Source: an uncultured Campylobacter sp.
GTDB lineage: Bacteria > Campylobacterota > Campylobacteria > Campylobacterales > Campylobacteraceae
DNA length: 13,706 nt
NCBI RefSeq assembly: GCF_938045595.1
Contig: NZ_CALIBB010000098.1
Span: forward strand, 1 to 13,706
Reading direction: 5' to 3'
In this document: piece by piece, positions 1 to 6,335 of the stretch
How positions within the stretch are numbered: position 1 is the stretch's first letter
How the letters are laid out: each line of letters begins with the position of its first letter
Program-made: the position numbers and the translations under genes
Notes under the pieces: model-generated
Databases searched by the model: none
What the model was told of the DNA's origin: nothing
Seen by the model: the letters and a program-made list of their open reading frames with translations, nothing else

Positions 1-32
1 CGCGGCGGGCGAAACTGTTTCCGCCGCGTTTT
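1..32 (+). terminator. Rho-independent terminator of a plus-strand gene to the left
   Basis: A perfect 8-bp GC-rich stem (CGCGGCGG at 1-8, CCGCCGCG at 21-28) with a 12-nt loop is followed directly by TTTT. This is the classic intrinsic terminator layout. It would end a plus-strand transcript whose gene lies before the window, and the stem could extend further left. It faces the minus-strand lipoprotein gene, so the two units converge here. Confidence 0.75.
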
Positions 33-75
33 AAATTTAAAATCATACCTGAAATTTTGAATGAAATTTTATTAT

Positions 76-116
76 AAAAAAACGGCTAAATTTTAAAATT
101 TTATCAAATTTAGTCG
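76..116 (-). terminator. Rho-independent terminator of the lipoprotein gene
   Basis: On the minus strand, about 17 nt past the lipoprotein stop codon, an 11-bp stem is formed by 106-116 and 83-93 (core CTAAATTT/AAATTTAG, closed by C-G, G-C and one G-U pair). It is followed by seven T residues (complement of 82-76). The position and T tract fit an intrinsic terminator for the 133-858 gene. The stem is AT-rich apart from its base. Confidence 0.7.
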
Positions 117-132
117 CGAGATGAGGCGCTTA

Positions 133-858
133 TTATCTTTCGTAGAAGCCCGCTATGACATCTTTTGACTTCATTTTATTTACGGGATCTTCTTTACCGT
201 TCGTGATAAGTTTAAATTTATCAGACAGATTTACGCTTTTACCCTCATTTACGATAAAATTTAGCTCGATAGCAAGCTTTGATGATCCGCCTTCTTTATG
301 TCCGAAGCTCGCGTCCAATTGTTCTGCTGTTATTTGCGAGTAATAAACGGCTGCTTTTAAGCACTCTATAATAAAGTCTATGTAGATTTCGGTATCGCTT
401 TCTTTTAGTATCTCCCCTTTTAATTTGTCGTCGCAATCTACCGACTTCCATTCCTCCTCAAAAATTCTATTTTGCCTTTGGTTTTTAAGCGTTTCTTGAA
501 ATTTAGCTTCGTTTAATTTGCAGTGTTCTTTTGCCAGCTTAAACAAACCCTGCGCGTCGTAAGCCTTGCCCTCATAAAAAGTCATAACCCTTTTTAAAGA
601 TGAGTCTAGCATCTCTTGTTTATATGATTTAAGCCTCTGCTCTATATCCACATCACAGAGCATCTTAACCGTCTTTAATCCGCCGTTCTCCTCTTTGCTC
701 CAGGTGATATTTTTGCAGATTTTCGAGCCTTCGATCGCCGCGCCGATACTCATAGATTTAAAGTCGGGAAGAGTGTAGTTTTTGACAAGCTCCACATCGT
801 TATCGCCGCATCCTGCAAAAATCAACGCCGCAAGCGCAGCGCCTAATGCGTATTTCAT
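133..858 (-). CDS. Putative lipoprotein of unknown function, 241 aa
   Basis: I do not recognise a named family. The N-terminus is a short lipoprotein signal: Lys2, a hydrophobic run, then an I-F-A-G-C lipobox with Cys17 as the likely lipidated residue. Phe at -3 is unusual but tolerated. The mature part is hydrophilic and charged, with five further cysteines (48, 68, 113, 142, 166), so disulfides are possible if it is periplasmic. The segment at about 25-70 (VKNYTL, SIGAAIEG, then a Cys-flanked strand) loosely resembles an N-terminal pattern seen in various proteobacterial lipoproteins; this is a weak impression. The start is supported by an AAGGAG ribosome binding site (complement of 864-869) 5 nt upstream. 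A terminator follows the gene. No confident promoter was seen in 859-1000, so it could also be read through from selC. Confidence 0.8.
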   Translation of the reverse strand: MKYALGAALAALIFAGCGDNDVELVKNYTLPDFKSMSIGAAIEGSKICKNITWSKEENGGLKTVKMLCDVDIEQRLKSYKQEMLDSSLKRVMTFYEGKAYDAQGLFKLAKEHCKLNEAKFQETLKNQRQNRIFEEEWKSVDCDDKLKGEILKESDTEIYIDFIIECLKAAVYYSQITAEQLDASFGHKEGGSSKLAIELNFIVNEGKSVNLSDKFKLITNGKEDPVNKMKSKDVIAGFYER

Positions 859-1000
859 ACTCGCTCCTTCAAGAAAAGTTAACGAGCAATGCTACCCATC
901 TCTGTTTAATAACAGATAAATTTAGAGCTGAAATTTGAGATAAATTCGCAAAGCGCTAGAGATCAAGAATACAAAAGTAAAATTTGATGAAAGAATTCGG

Positions 1001-1095
1001 CGAGAGAGGGAGGGAATCGAACCCCCCGGAAAACGGTCAACCGCCCTCCTATCGGATTTGAAGTCCGCAGACGCCACCAGGTCGCCATCCTCTCC
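1001..1095 (-). tRNA. selC: tRNA-Sec (UCA anticodon)
   Basis: The minus strand folds as a selenocysteine tRNA. The acceptor 5' strand is GGAGAGG. The anticodon loop is CTTCAAA with anticodon TCA between a CGGA/TCCG stem. A long variable arm (GGAGGGCGG-TTGA-CCGTTTTCC) can form about 9 pairs including three consecutive G-U pairs. The T loop is TTCGATT with a 5-bp stem. The length of about 95 nt and the UGA-reading anticodon identify selC, which carries Sec to in-frame UGA codons in selenoproteins such as formate dehydrogenase. The acceptor looks odd: I can pair only 7 bp cleanly, with a G1-U pair or a bulged U near the 3' end. No CCA is encoded (CCG follows). The exact 3' end is uncertain by one base. 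Confidence 0.93.
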
Positions 1096-1105
1096 AAATG
1101 CGGCA

Positions 1106-1111
1106 ATTATA
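1106..1111 (-). promoter_or_regulatory. -10 box of the selC promoter
   Basis: The minus strand reads TATAAT, a perfect -10 hexamer, ending 10 nt before the first base of tRNA-Sec. Transcription would start 3-5 nt upstream of the mature tRNA. It lies in the 28-nt gap behind the RND gene, so selC need not depend on read-through from the mla operon. No good -35 is visible, which is common for campylobacter sigma70 promoters. Confidence 0.55.
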
Positions 1112-1123
1112 GCGAGATAAAAT

Positions 1124-3955
1124 TTATTTAGCTTTAAAGAGGCTAAATTTTAAGCTCTTTCGGCTCATTATTAGCGACGGCAGGATTATGAGCGCGCCTA
1201 AAAGCAGTAGGCTCATCACCAGACATATTAGCAGCCCGAAGTAGATCGTAGGCCAGAAATTACTCATCATCATCACGCTAAAGCCTAGAATGATCGCAAA
1301 CGACGTATAATACATCGCGTATCCGATACTTGCGTGGCTCGCGCGGATTGCCGCGGCCTCGTCGCCCAGGCGCGCAAACTCCCGTTTGTAGCGGTAGATG
1401 TAGTGGATGACATCGTCTACGCCGATACCGATGCTAATCGCCGCTATCGTAATACTCATGATATCCAGCGGAATGCCTGCAACCCCCATGATGCCGAAGC
1501 AGGCGCAAAGAGGGATCAAATTTACGACGATCGCGATAAGAGCATATGAAAATGAGCGAAAGATGATCACGAAAAGCACGAAAAGCACGAGCACCGTGAT
1601 ACCCAGGGTGTCTATCTGCGAGCTCATTAGGCTTTGAAGCATATTGTTGTAAAGCACCATTATACCGCTGATCTGCGCGCTTGCCTGCTCGCCCGCGAGC
1701 AAAGAATTTAGCCCGCTTTGCAGATCTTTTAGGAATTTCGCTCTGCGTAAGCGCGGATCGCTGTCTATCGTGCGGACGCTAAAGTGCGCCTCATTCGCTT
1801 CGATATTCACAAAGGGCGAAAGCACCGTCTCGCGGTAGTTTGCCGGTATTTCAGAGTAGATTAGAGCAAGGCTTAGATCATCCAGATCGCGCCCTTGATT
1901 AATCTGCTTGCCGAGCCTTAAAAGCGATGCGAGCGAGCTTACGTTGCCGATAAACTCGTGTCCCGTGACGTTTTTGTCCTTCAAAAAATCATCTATTTTG
2001 CCGATGATACGCATCTTTTCGGATGTGAACCAATACTGCGGCTTGTTTTCGTTGGCGGCGTATTCGGCTTCAAAATCGCCAAAATCGTCGCTCGCGGTGG
2101 AATTTTGCTCTAAATTTACGGTGTGGGTTTGATCTGAATTTGCGGCGTCGCTTGGCTGCGCTGCCATAGCAGAGCTTTGCTCGGTAAAATTTTGATCATT
2201 GAAATTTTGCGCCGCGGCAACGGAACTTTGAGGTATAGAATTTCCTGCAATAGAATTTTGCGCTGTGGCGGTAGAATTCTGTGCAGCGGAATTCTGCGCG
2301 ATAGAATTTTGCCCCGCGGGATTGGAATTTTCACCGTTCTTAAAATTTGCGCCGCCGCTTGCGGAATTTTCACTCTCGCTAGCGGGATTTGCGCCGCCCG
2401 CACTTTTAAATTTAACGACGATATCAAGCGGGATCGTTCCGCCCAGATTGGTATCGATGACCTCCATACCCGCGCGGATATCGGTGCTTTTTTTGAAGTA
2501 GCCGATGAAGCTGTTTTCGACGCGCAGCTGCGAGATACCGTATAGCCCGAAGATCACCGCCGCAGCGCACACGCCGTAGACCGCGCCTCTGCTACGTAGC
2601 GCCGTTTCGGCGCACCAAAGCGTAAATTTAAAGTGCTGCTCGAAGCTGCGGTTATTGTGCGTACGCGGCAGAAGCGACATAACCGCGCCGAATACTCCAA
2701 ATGCCGTAACTAGAGAGATACTGATGCCTACGCTCATCATAATTCCCAGAGAAATTACGGGCTTTATATCGCAAAAAATTAGCGACATAAAGCCGATAAC
2801 GGTCGTAAAGATCGCGAAAAAGCAGGGTCTTGCGCGCTCGCGCAGCACCGCATAAACGAGCTGGCGCTGCGAAAATGCGTGAAAGCGCGCGCTAAACTCG
2901 CGGTAGGCGACGATTAGGTGGATACAGACCGAAACCGTTATGATGAGTTGAAGCGCTATGAAATTTGAGCTAATCACCGTGACCTCAAAGCTCAAAAAGC
3001 CGAATAATCCCGCTGCAAGCACGACCGAATACGCGCAGATGATGAGCGGCAGCAGGATAAATTTCGCCTGTCTAAAAAAGAGCCAAAAGCAAGCTAGCAG
3101 AAGCACCAAGGCGCCGAGTCCGTAGGTCGCCAGATCCGAGCGGACGTAGCCTACCATATCGTCGGCGATCATATTCAGTCCGCCCAAAAATAGCCGATCG
3201 CCCGCAAATTCCTTCTCAAAGCCCGCGATCAGCGCGCGCAAAGCCATAATATCTCGGTGATCCTTTTCGCGCAGCTCGTCGCGGTAGGATTTAAAATTTT
3301 GCTCTGCAACTTTAAGCGCGTCTTTAAGCTGTGAAATTTGAGCCCCCGAGCGGTTGGCCTCATGCTCTGCTTGCTCTAGAGCGCTTTTAGCTCCGTCTCT
3401 TAGGTGCAAAAGCTCCTCGTAGCGGGTCTGAGGCTTTAAATTTATCAAAATTGCGGTAGTGCGAAAATCGGCGCTTACTAAATTTGATGCGTAAAAGGGG
3501 CTTGTGGCAAACTCGCGCCTAGCCGCGGTTAAATTTACGTCCGCGTCGGTAAGAGTGGGTATGTGCTTAAGCAGCTCGCTCATACCCTCGCTTTTGTTTA
3601 GCAAAAGCGGCACGTTGGTGATGTCCGTGACGCCGGCGACGAAATCAAGCTTGGAAAAAGCCGCATCCATCTGCGCTATCTTGCGGATCGTCTCGGGCGC
3701 TAAAAGATCGCCCGCGGGAGTGTATGCAAGCACCAAGAAATTCGGCGTTTCGTAGCGCTTGGATACTTCGCGCCAAATTTGAAGGTCTTTGTCATTATCT
3801 AGTAGAAGCGTCTGGCTCGAAGCGTCGATCTCGAGCTTTGTGGAGTAATATCCGAAAAAGAGCGCCAGCGCCGTAAACAGCGCAAGCGTGATTTTCGGAA
3901 ACGCGACGATTAGGCGAAAAATTTTTTTCAAATACCGCTCTTTTGGGCGTGCCAC
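1124..3955 (-). CDS. RND/MMPL-family lipid transporter of the mla-type operon, 943 aa
   Basis: This is an inner-membrane RND-superfamily pump of the MMPL/HpnN-like group, presumably proton-driven and acting on lipids. It has the duplicated RND layout: TM1 (about 17-36), a periplasmic porter loop (37-272), TM2-6 (about 274-430), TM7 (457-475), a second porter loop (476-782), and TM8-12 (about 783-930). The conserved TM motif G-V-D-D-V-I-H is at 845-851. Residues 180-235 of the first loop are charged and probably helical or coiled. The second loop holds a low-complexity Asn/Gln/Ser/Ala-rich stretch (about 518-638) that looks like an insertion. The start is GTG at 3955-3953, overlapping the mlaC TAG stop by one base. 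No strong Shine-Dalgarno is seen, so coupling to mlaC is likely. Family and topology are well supported; substrate is inferred from the neighbours. Confidence 0.9.
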   Translation of the reverse strand: MARPKERYLKKIFRLIVAFPKITLALFTALALFFGYYSTKLEIDASSQTLLLDNDKDLQIWREVSKRYETPNFLVLAYTPAGDLLAPETIRKIAQMDAAFSKLDFVAGVTDITNVPLLLNKSEGMSELLKHIPTLTDADVNLTAARREFATSPFYASNLVSADFRTTAILINLKPQTRYEELLHLRDGAKSALEQAEHEANRSGAQISQLKDALKVAEQNFKSYRDELREKDHRDIMALRALIAGFEKEFAGDRLFLGGLNMIADDMVGYVRSDLATYGLGALVLLLACFWLFFRQAKFILLPLIICAYSVVLAAGLFGFLSFEVTVISSNFIALQLIITVSVCIHLIVAYREFSARFHAFSQRQLVYAVLRERARPCFFAIFTTVIGFMSLIFCDIKPVISLGIMMSVGISISLVTAFGVFGAVMSLLPRTHNNRSFEQHFKFTLWCAETALRSRGAVYGVCAAAVIFGLYGISQLRVENSFIGYFKKSTDIRAGMEVIDTNLGGTIPLDIVVKFKSAGGANPASESENSASGGANFKNGENSNPAGQNSIAQNSAAQNSTATAQNSIAGNSIPQSSVAAAQNFNDQNFTEQSSAMAAQPSDAANSDQTHTVNLEQNSTASDDFGDFEAEYAANENKPQYWFTSEKMRIIGKIDDFLKDKNVTGHEFIGNVSSLASLLRLGKQINQGRDLDDLSLALIYSEIPANYRETVLSPFVNIEANEAHFSVRTIDSDPRLRRAKFLKDLQSGLNSLLAGEQASAQISGIMVLYNNMLQSLMSSQIDTLGITVLVLFVLFVIIFRSFSYALIAIVVNLIPLCACFGIMGVAGIPLDIMSITIAAISIGIGVDDVIHYIYRYKREFARLGDEAAAIRASHASIGYAMYYTSFAIILGFSVMMMSNFWPTIYFGLLICLVMSLLLLGALIILPSLIMSRKSLKFSLFKAK
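2186..2314 (-). repeat. Degenerate AQNS-type repeats inside the RND gene
   Basis: This stretch encodes residues 548-590 of the RND transporter, where the unit [A/G/D]-Q-N-[S/F] recurs every 4-7 residues (548, 553, 558, 565, 582, 587). At DNA level the minus strand repeats GCGCAGAATTC-like words separated by GCN/ACN codons. The repeats are imperfect, but the pattern points to expansion by slippage. The surrounding 518-638 segment is equally low in complexity. Confidence 0.7.
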
Positions 3956-4539
3956 TATTCGCCGCTATTGATGACGGTGGAATTTAGCCGCTTTATGAGC
4001 TCGTCAAAGCCCAAGCTTTGCGTTACGTCGCCTAGCTGCGAGCGGTAGGTCTGAATTAGACTAACACCCACGATATCGACGTCGTAGATGCGCCAATCGG
4101 CGCCGTTAGGATAAAATTTAAAATCTATGTCGTAGTTTTTCTGCTCGCCGATGACCTGCGTTTTTAGCACGCGGCGCTTATCGCTCGGGCTTTGTTTGCT
4201 TAGCACCTTCATATCCTGATCGGTATAAAGCGAAAGTTTTTCGATAAACGAGCGCTTAAGATGCGCTTCGAAAGCTTTGTTAAATTCCTCGATCTGCGCG
4301 GGGCTAAGGCTAGCGTAATGCTTCGCAAGGGAGAGCTTCGCCATCATCTTATAATCAAAATAGCCGTCAAAAAGTGCAAAAATTTTCGCGGGCTTTGCGT
4401 CTTTGGGCGCGCTGCTTCGCATAATGCCTACGGCCTCGGCGACCTTCTGGCTCATCACCGGCTCGATATCCGCATCGCTAATAGCGTGCGCCGAAATCAA
4501 AAGCGCTCCGCAAAGCGCTAGAACTTTTAAAATTTTCAT
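3955..4539 (-). CDS. mlaC: MlaC-like periplasmic phospholipid-binding protein, 194 aa
   Basis: This is a periplasmic shuttle of the MlaC/Ttg2D family, which carries phospholipids between the outer-membrane MlaA complex and the inner membrane. Residues 1-19 form a Sec signal peptide ending S-A-H-A. The mature protein has family hallmarks: F-D-Y-K-M-M-A at 61-67, an L-S-P-A-Q turn at 78-82, and the C-terminal signature W-R-I-Y-D-V-D-I-V-G-V-S-L at 149-161 followed by Y-R-S-Q. Length is typical of the family. The start ATG is 2 nt after the mlaA stop, with AAGGAA (complement of 4545-4550) inside the end of mlaA. The stop overlaps the RND GTG start by one base. The gene order implies a functional chain with MlaA and the RND pump. 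Confidence 0.9.
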   Translation of the reverse strand: MKILKVLALCGALLISAHAISDADIEPVMSQKVAEAVGIMRSSAPKDAKPAKIFALFDGYFDYKMMAKLSLAKHYASLSPAQIEEFNKAFEAHLKRSFIEKLSLYTDQDMKVLSKQSPSDKRRVLKTQVIGEQKNYDIDFKFYPNGADWRIYDVDIVGVSLIQTYRSQLGDVTQSLGFDELIKRLNSTVINSGE

Positions 4540-4541
4540 TG

Positions 4542-5261
4542 TTATTCCTTTATTAGTTTTTCGCGATTTTGCTCGTAAGCATCGCGTAAAAATGGATACA
4601 GATCCACCGCATCTTTGGTCATTTTTTCATAAAATTTAGGATCGCGCGAGTAGTCGTTAAATATTCTAAATCCGTTGACGGAGTTTCGCACCGTGCCATC
4701 TTTAATATAATTTATCGGGTTTGAAAAATAATCTCCTACAAGTCCAGCTGTATCGCGTAGATTGCTTTGCCCCAAAATCGGCCAGACGATGTGAGGACCT
4801 GCCGGCACGCCCCAATACCCGAGCGTTTGCCCGAAATCCTCGTCGTGGCGTGGAATTCCGTAGTATTTGCCTGCCATATCATTAAGCCCGCCGAAGCCGA
4901 CGGTCGAATTGATCAAAAACCGCTTCGTCTCGTCCCAAGAATTTTCAAATTTACCCTGCAATAGGTTGTTTACGAGCCTCATCGGATATAAAATATTATA
5001 GAAAAAATTTGAAAACGCGCCCTGGATCGGATCGGGCATTACATAGTCGTAACCGCTGGCTACGGGGGTTAATATGTATGAGTAAAATACGTCGTTGAAG
5101 CTCGTCATAACGCGGTTATAGCCGCTAAGCGGATCGAAAACCTCACGCTGCGCGAACTCCTCGTCAAAACCATCCGTATCGCTAGGCGCTACGTCTTGCT
5201 TTTGCGAGCAACCGCAGAGTGCCAATGCCGCGGCTAAGAATATAATTTTTATAAATTTCAA
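4542..5261 (-). CDS. mlaA: MlaA/VacJ outer-membrane lipoprotein, 239 aa
   Basis: MlaA (VacJ) sits in the outer membrane and removes mislocalised phospholipids from the outer leaflet, passing them to MlaC. The signal sequence has an L-C-G-C lipobox with Cys18 lipidated. The core matches the family: D-P-L-S-G-Y-N-R at 43-50, a hydrophobic region with N-N-L-L-Q-G-K near 98-104, G-V-P-A-G-P-H at 151-157 and S-N-L-R-D at 166-170. The start is TTG at 5261-5259; no in-frame ATG exists until residue 52, and AGAAGGG lies 7 nt upstream of the TTG. It is the first gene of the operon and is served by the strong promoter just upstream. Confidence 0.92.
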   Translation of the reverse strand: MKFIKIIFLAAALALCGCSQKQDVAPSDTDGFDEEFAQREVFDPLSGYNRVMTSFNDVFYSYILTPVASGYDYVMPDPIQGAFSNFFYNILYPMRLVNNLLQGKFENSWDETKRFLINSTVGFGGLNDMAGKYYGIPRHDEDFGQTLGYWGVPAGPHIVWPILGQSNLRDTAGLVGDYFSNPINYIKDGTVRNSVNGFRIFNDYSRDPKFYEKMTKDAVDLYPFLRDAYEQNREKLIKE

Positions 5262-5293
5262 ATTGTGACCCTTCTTTATAAATCAAAGTGGCG

Positions 5294-5322
5294 ATTTTAC
5301 AAATTTAAAGAAATTTTGTCAA
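5294..5322 (-). promoter_or_regulatory. Sigma70 promoter of the mlaA-mlaC-RND operon
   Basis: The minus strand carries a perfect -35 TTGACA (complement of 5317-5322), a 17-nt spacer, and -10 TAAAAT (complement of 5294-5299). The start site would be near 5287, giving a leader of about 26 nt before the TTG start of mlaA. A perfect -35 box is unusual for campylobacters, where this element is usually weak. Confidence 0.7.
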
Positions 5323-5389
5323 TAAGGGTAAAATTTTGTATAGAATTTCCCTCTTTATAGCGCAAAATAAAGCCTGCGGCTCTTTAAGA

Positions 5390-5409
5390 AATATATCAGA
5401 GGATATATT
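5390..5409. promoter_or_regulatory. Perfect inverted repeat, candidate ModE operator
   Basis: AATATATC (5390-5397) and GATATATT (5402-5409) are exact reverse complements separated by AGAG. The site abuts the -10 box of modE and would cover the space between -35 and -10. The TATAT half-site core recalls the E. coli ModE operator, which also has TATATA-type arms. Spacer and flanks differ, so autoregulation by ModE is a hypothesis from position and symmetry. Confidence 0.5.
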
Positions 5410-5416
5410 ATAAAAT
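5409..5416 (+). promoter_or_regulatory. Likely -10 region of the modE promoter
   Basis: TATAAAAT lies 29 nt before the modE ATG, preceded by an AT-rich tract and without a convincing -35. A start near 5421-5423 would give a leader of about 25 nt that includes the AAAGGA ribosome binding site at 5435-5440. It overlaps the end of the inverted repeat at 5390-5409. Confidence 0.5.
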
Positions 5417-5445
5417 CACGCGAAAGTAAATAAGAAAGGATAAAA

Positions 5446-6234
5446 ATGGACGCAAAATTTGCTTTGGAATTCCTACTTGGCAAGGAAACATCGCTTCTAG
5501 CCAAGCACATTAAGCTGCTTAAGGCCGTAGATGAGACTAAAAGTATTACAAAGGCCGCAGAGATCGTAGGAGTGTCGTATAAAAACGGCTGGGACGCGCT
5601 AAATTTAATCAACAACGCGAGCAAAAAGCCGCTCATCGTCCGCACTCAAGGCACTAAGAAAAATAGCGGCTCGGAGCTTACCCCCTACGCTCACAAGTTG
5701 ATTCGCGCCTATGATGCTATCAGCCACGCAGGCGAGACGTTTTTGAGTGAAATTTTAAAGCTTGACGAGATTACCGAAGAGAGCCTTTTAAGCTTAGAGA
5801 AGATCGGTATGAAGCTTTCTGCACGCAATCAGCTAAGCGTTGAGATTACGGATGTTCAAACAGGCGCTGTAAATTCTCAAATCACGGCTAAACTCGCAGG
5901 TGGCGAAATTTTATGCGCGACGGTAACCGTAGAGAGCGAAAAAAATTTAGGGCTAAAGATGGGCAAGGATGTGCTGTTTTTATTCAAAGCCCCAAGCGTC
6001 ATCGTCGCTAAAGGAGCCTCGGAGAAGCTAAAACTTAGCACGACGAATAAAATCAAAGGCACGATTAGCGAGGTCAAAATCGGCGCGGTAAACGCAGAGA
6101 TCTGTCTAGGCACAAGCTCGCACCAAAACATCACCGCGATCATCACGCGAGAATCTGCCACCGCGATGGCTCTAGGAGTAGGAGATGAAGTAACGGCGAT
6201 CATCGAGCCTAGCGAGATCATTATTGGCGCGTAA
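5446..6234 (+). CDS. modE: ModE molybdate-responsive transcriptional regulator, 262 aa
   Basis: ModE binds molybdate (or tungstate) and represses molybdate uptake genes. The N-terminal part is a LysR-like winged helix-turn-helix; the HTH is at about 33-53 (S-I-T-K-A-A-E, then S-Y-K-N-G-W-D). A wing follows with G-S-E-L-T-P-Y-A at 75-82 and a dimerising helix. Two Mop/TOBE domains come next, at about 124-190 and 196-258. The S-A-R-N-Q motif at 125-129 is the family signature of the oxyanion-binding module. Length equals that of E. coli ModE. An AAAGGA site sits 5 nt before the ATG. It is divergent from the mla operon and first in the mod cluster, about 100 bp ahead of modA. Confidence 0.93.
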   Translation: MDAKFALEFLLGKETSLLAKHIKLLKAVDETKSITKAAEIVGVSYKNGWDALNLINNASKKPLIVRTQGTKKNSGSELTPYAHKLIRAYDAISHAGETFLSEILKLDEITEESLLSLEKIGMKLSARNQLSVEITDVQTGAVNSQITAKLAGGEILCATVTVESEKNLGLKMGKDVLFLFKAPSVIVAKGASEKLKLSTTNKIKGTISEVKIGAVNAEICLGTSSHQNITAIITRESATAMALGVGDEVTAIIEPSEIIIGA

Positions 6235-6291
6235 TAGGGTGAAATTGGGAGCGCAAAATTTTAAAATTTAAGGCGTAAATTTAAAATTTTA

Positions 6292-6299
6292 GATACAAT
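6292..6299 (+). promoter_or_regulatory. Likely -10 region of the modA promoter
   Basis: GATACAAT, after a long A/T-only tract, is a good campylobacter-type extended -10. It would start transcription near 6305, so modA could be expressed separately from modE. The flanking DNA at 6253-6290 contains two near-mirror AAAATTTTAAA(A)TTTA arms around AAGGCG, which could be a second regulatory palindrome. Confidence 0.45.
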
Positions 6300-6306
6300 T
6301 CGATTC

Positions 6307-6320
6307 TCGGCGAGAGCCGA
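6307..6320 (+). promoter_or_regulatory. Short hairpin in the modA leader
   Basis: TCGGC-GAGA-GCCGA makes a 5-bp GC-rich stem with a GNRA-type GAGA tetraloop. It lies between the predicted start site and the AAAGG ribosome binding site (6325-6329). It may stabilise the 5' end of the mod mRNA or modulate translation. It is far too small to be the known Moco riboswitch. Confidence 0.4.
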
Positions 6321-6335
6321 AGCGAAAGGCATAAA

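Noticed and set aside
901..916. TCTGTT-TAAT-AACAGA inverted repeat between selC and the lipoprotein gene
   Set aside because: Only 6 AT-rich pairs and no T tract on either side. It is too weak to call a terminator or operator.
2116..2545. Long opposite-strand and shifted-frame ORFs across the RND insertion region
   Set aside because: They are side products of the repetitive GCG/CAG/AAT/TCC-type codons of the real minus-strand gene and show only biased, repetitive translations.
5877..6221. A 114-codon minus-strand ORF inside modE
   Set aside because: Antisense shadow of the Mop domains; no ribosome site and no homologous pattern.
6305..6335. Moco or tungsten riboswitch upstream of modA
   Set aside because: The leader is only about 30 nt with a single 5-bp hairpin, far smaller than the known multi-stem Moco RNA motif.
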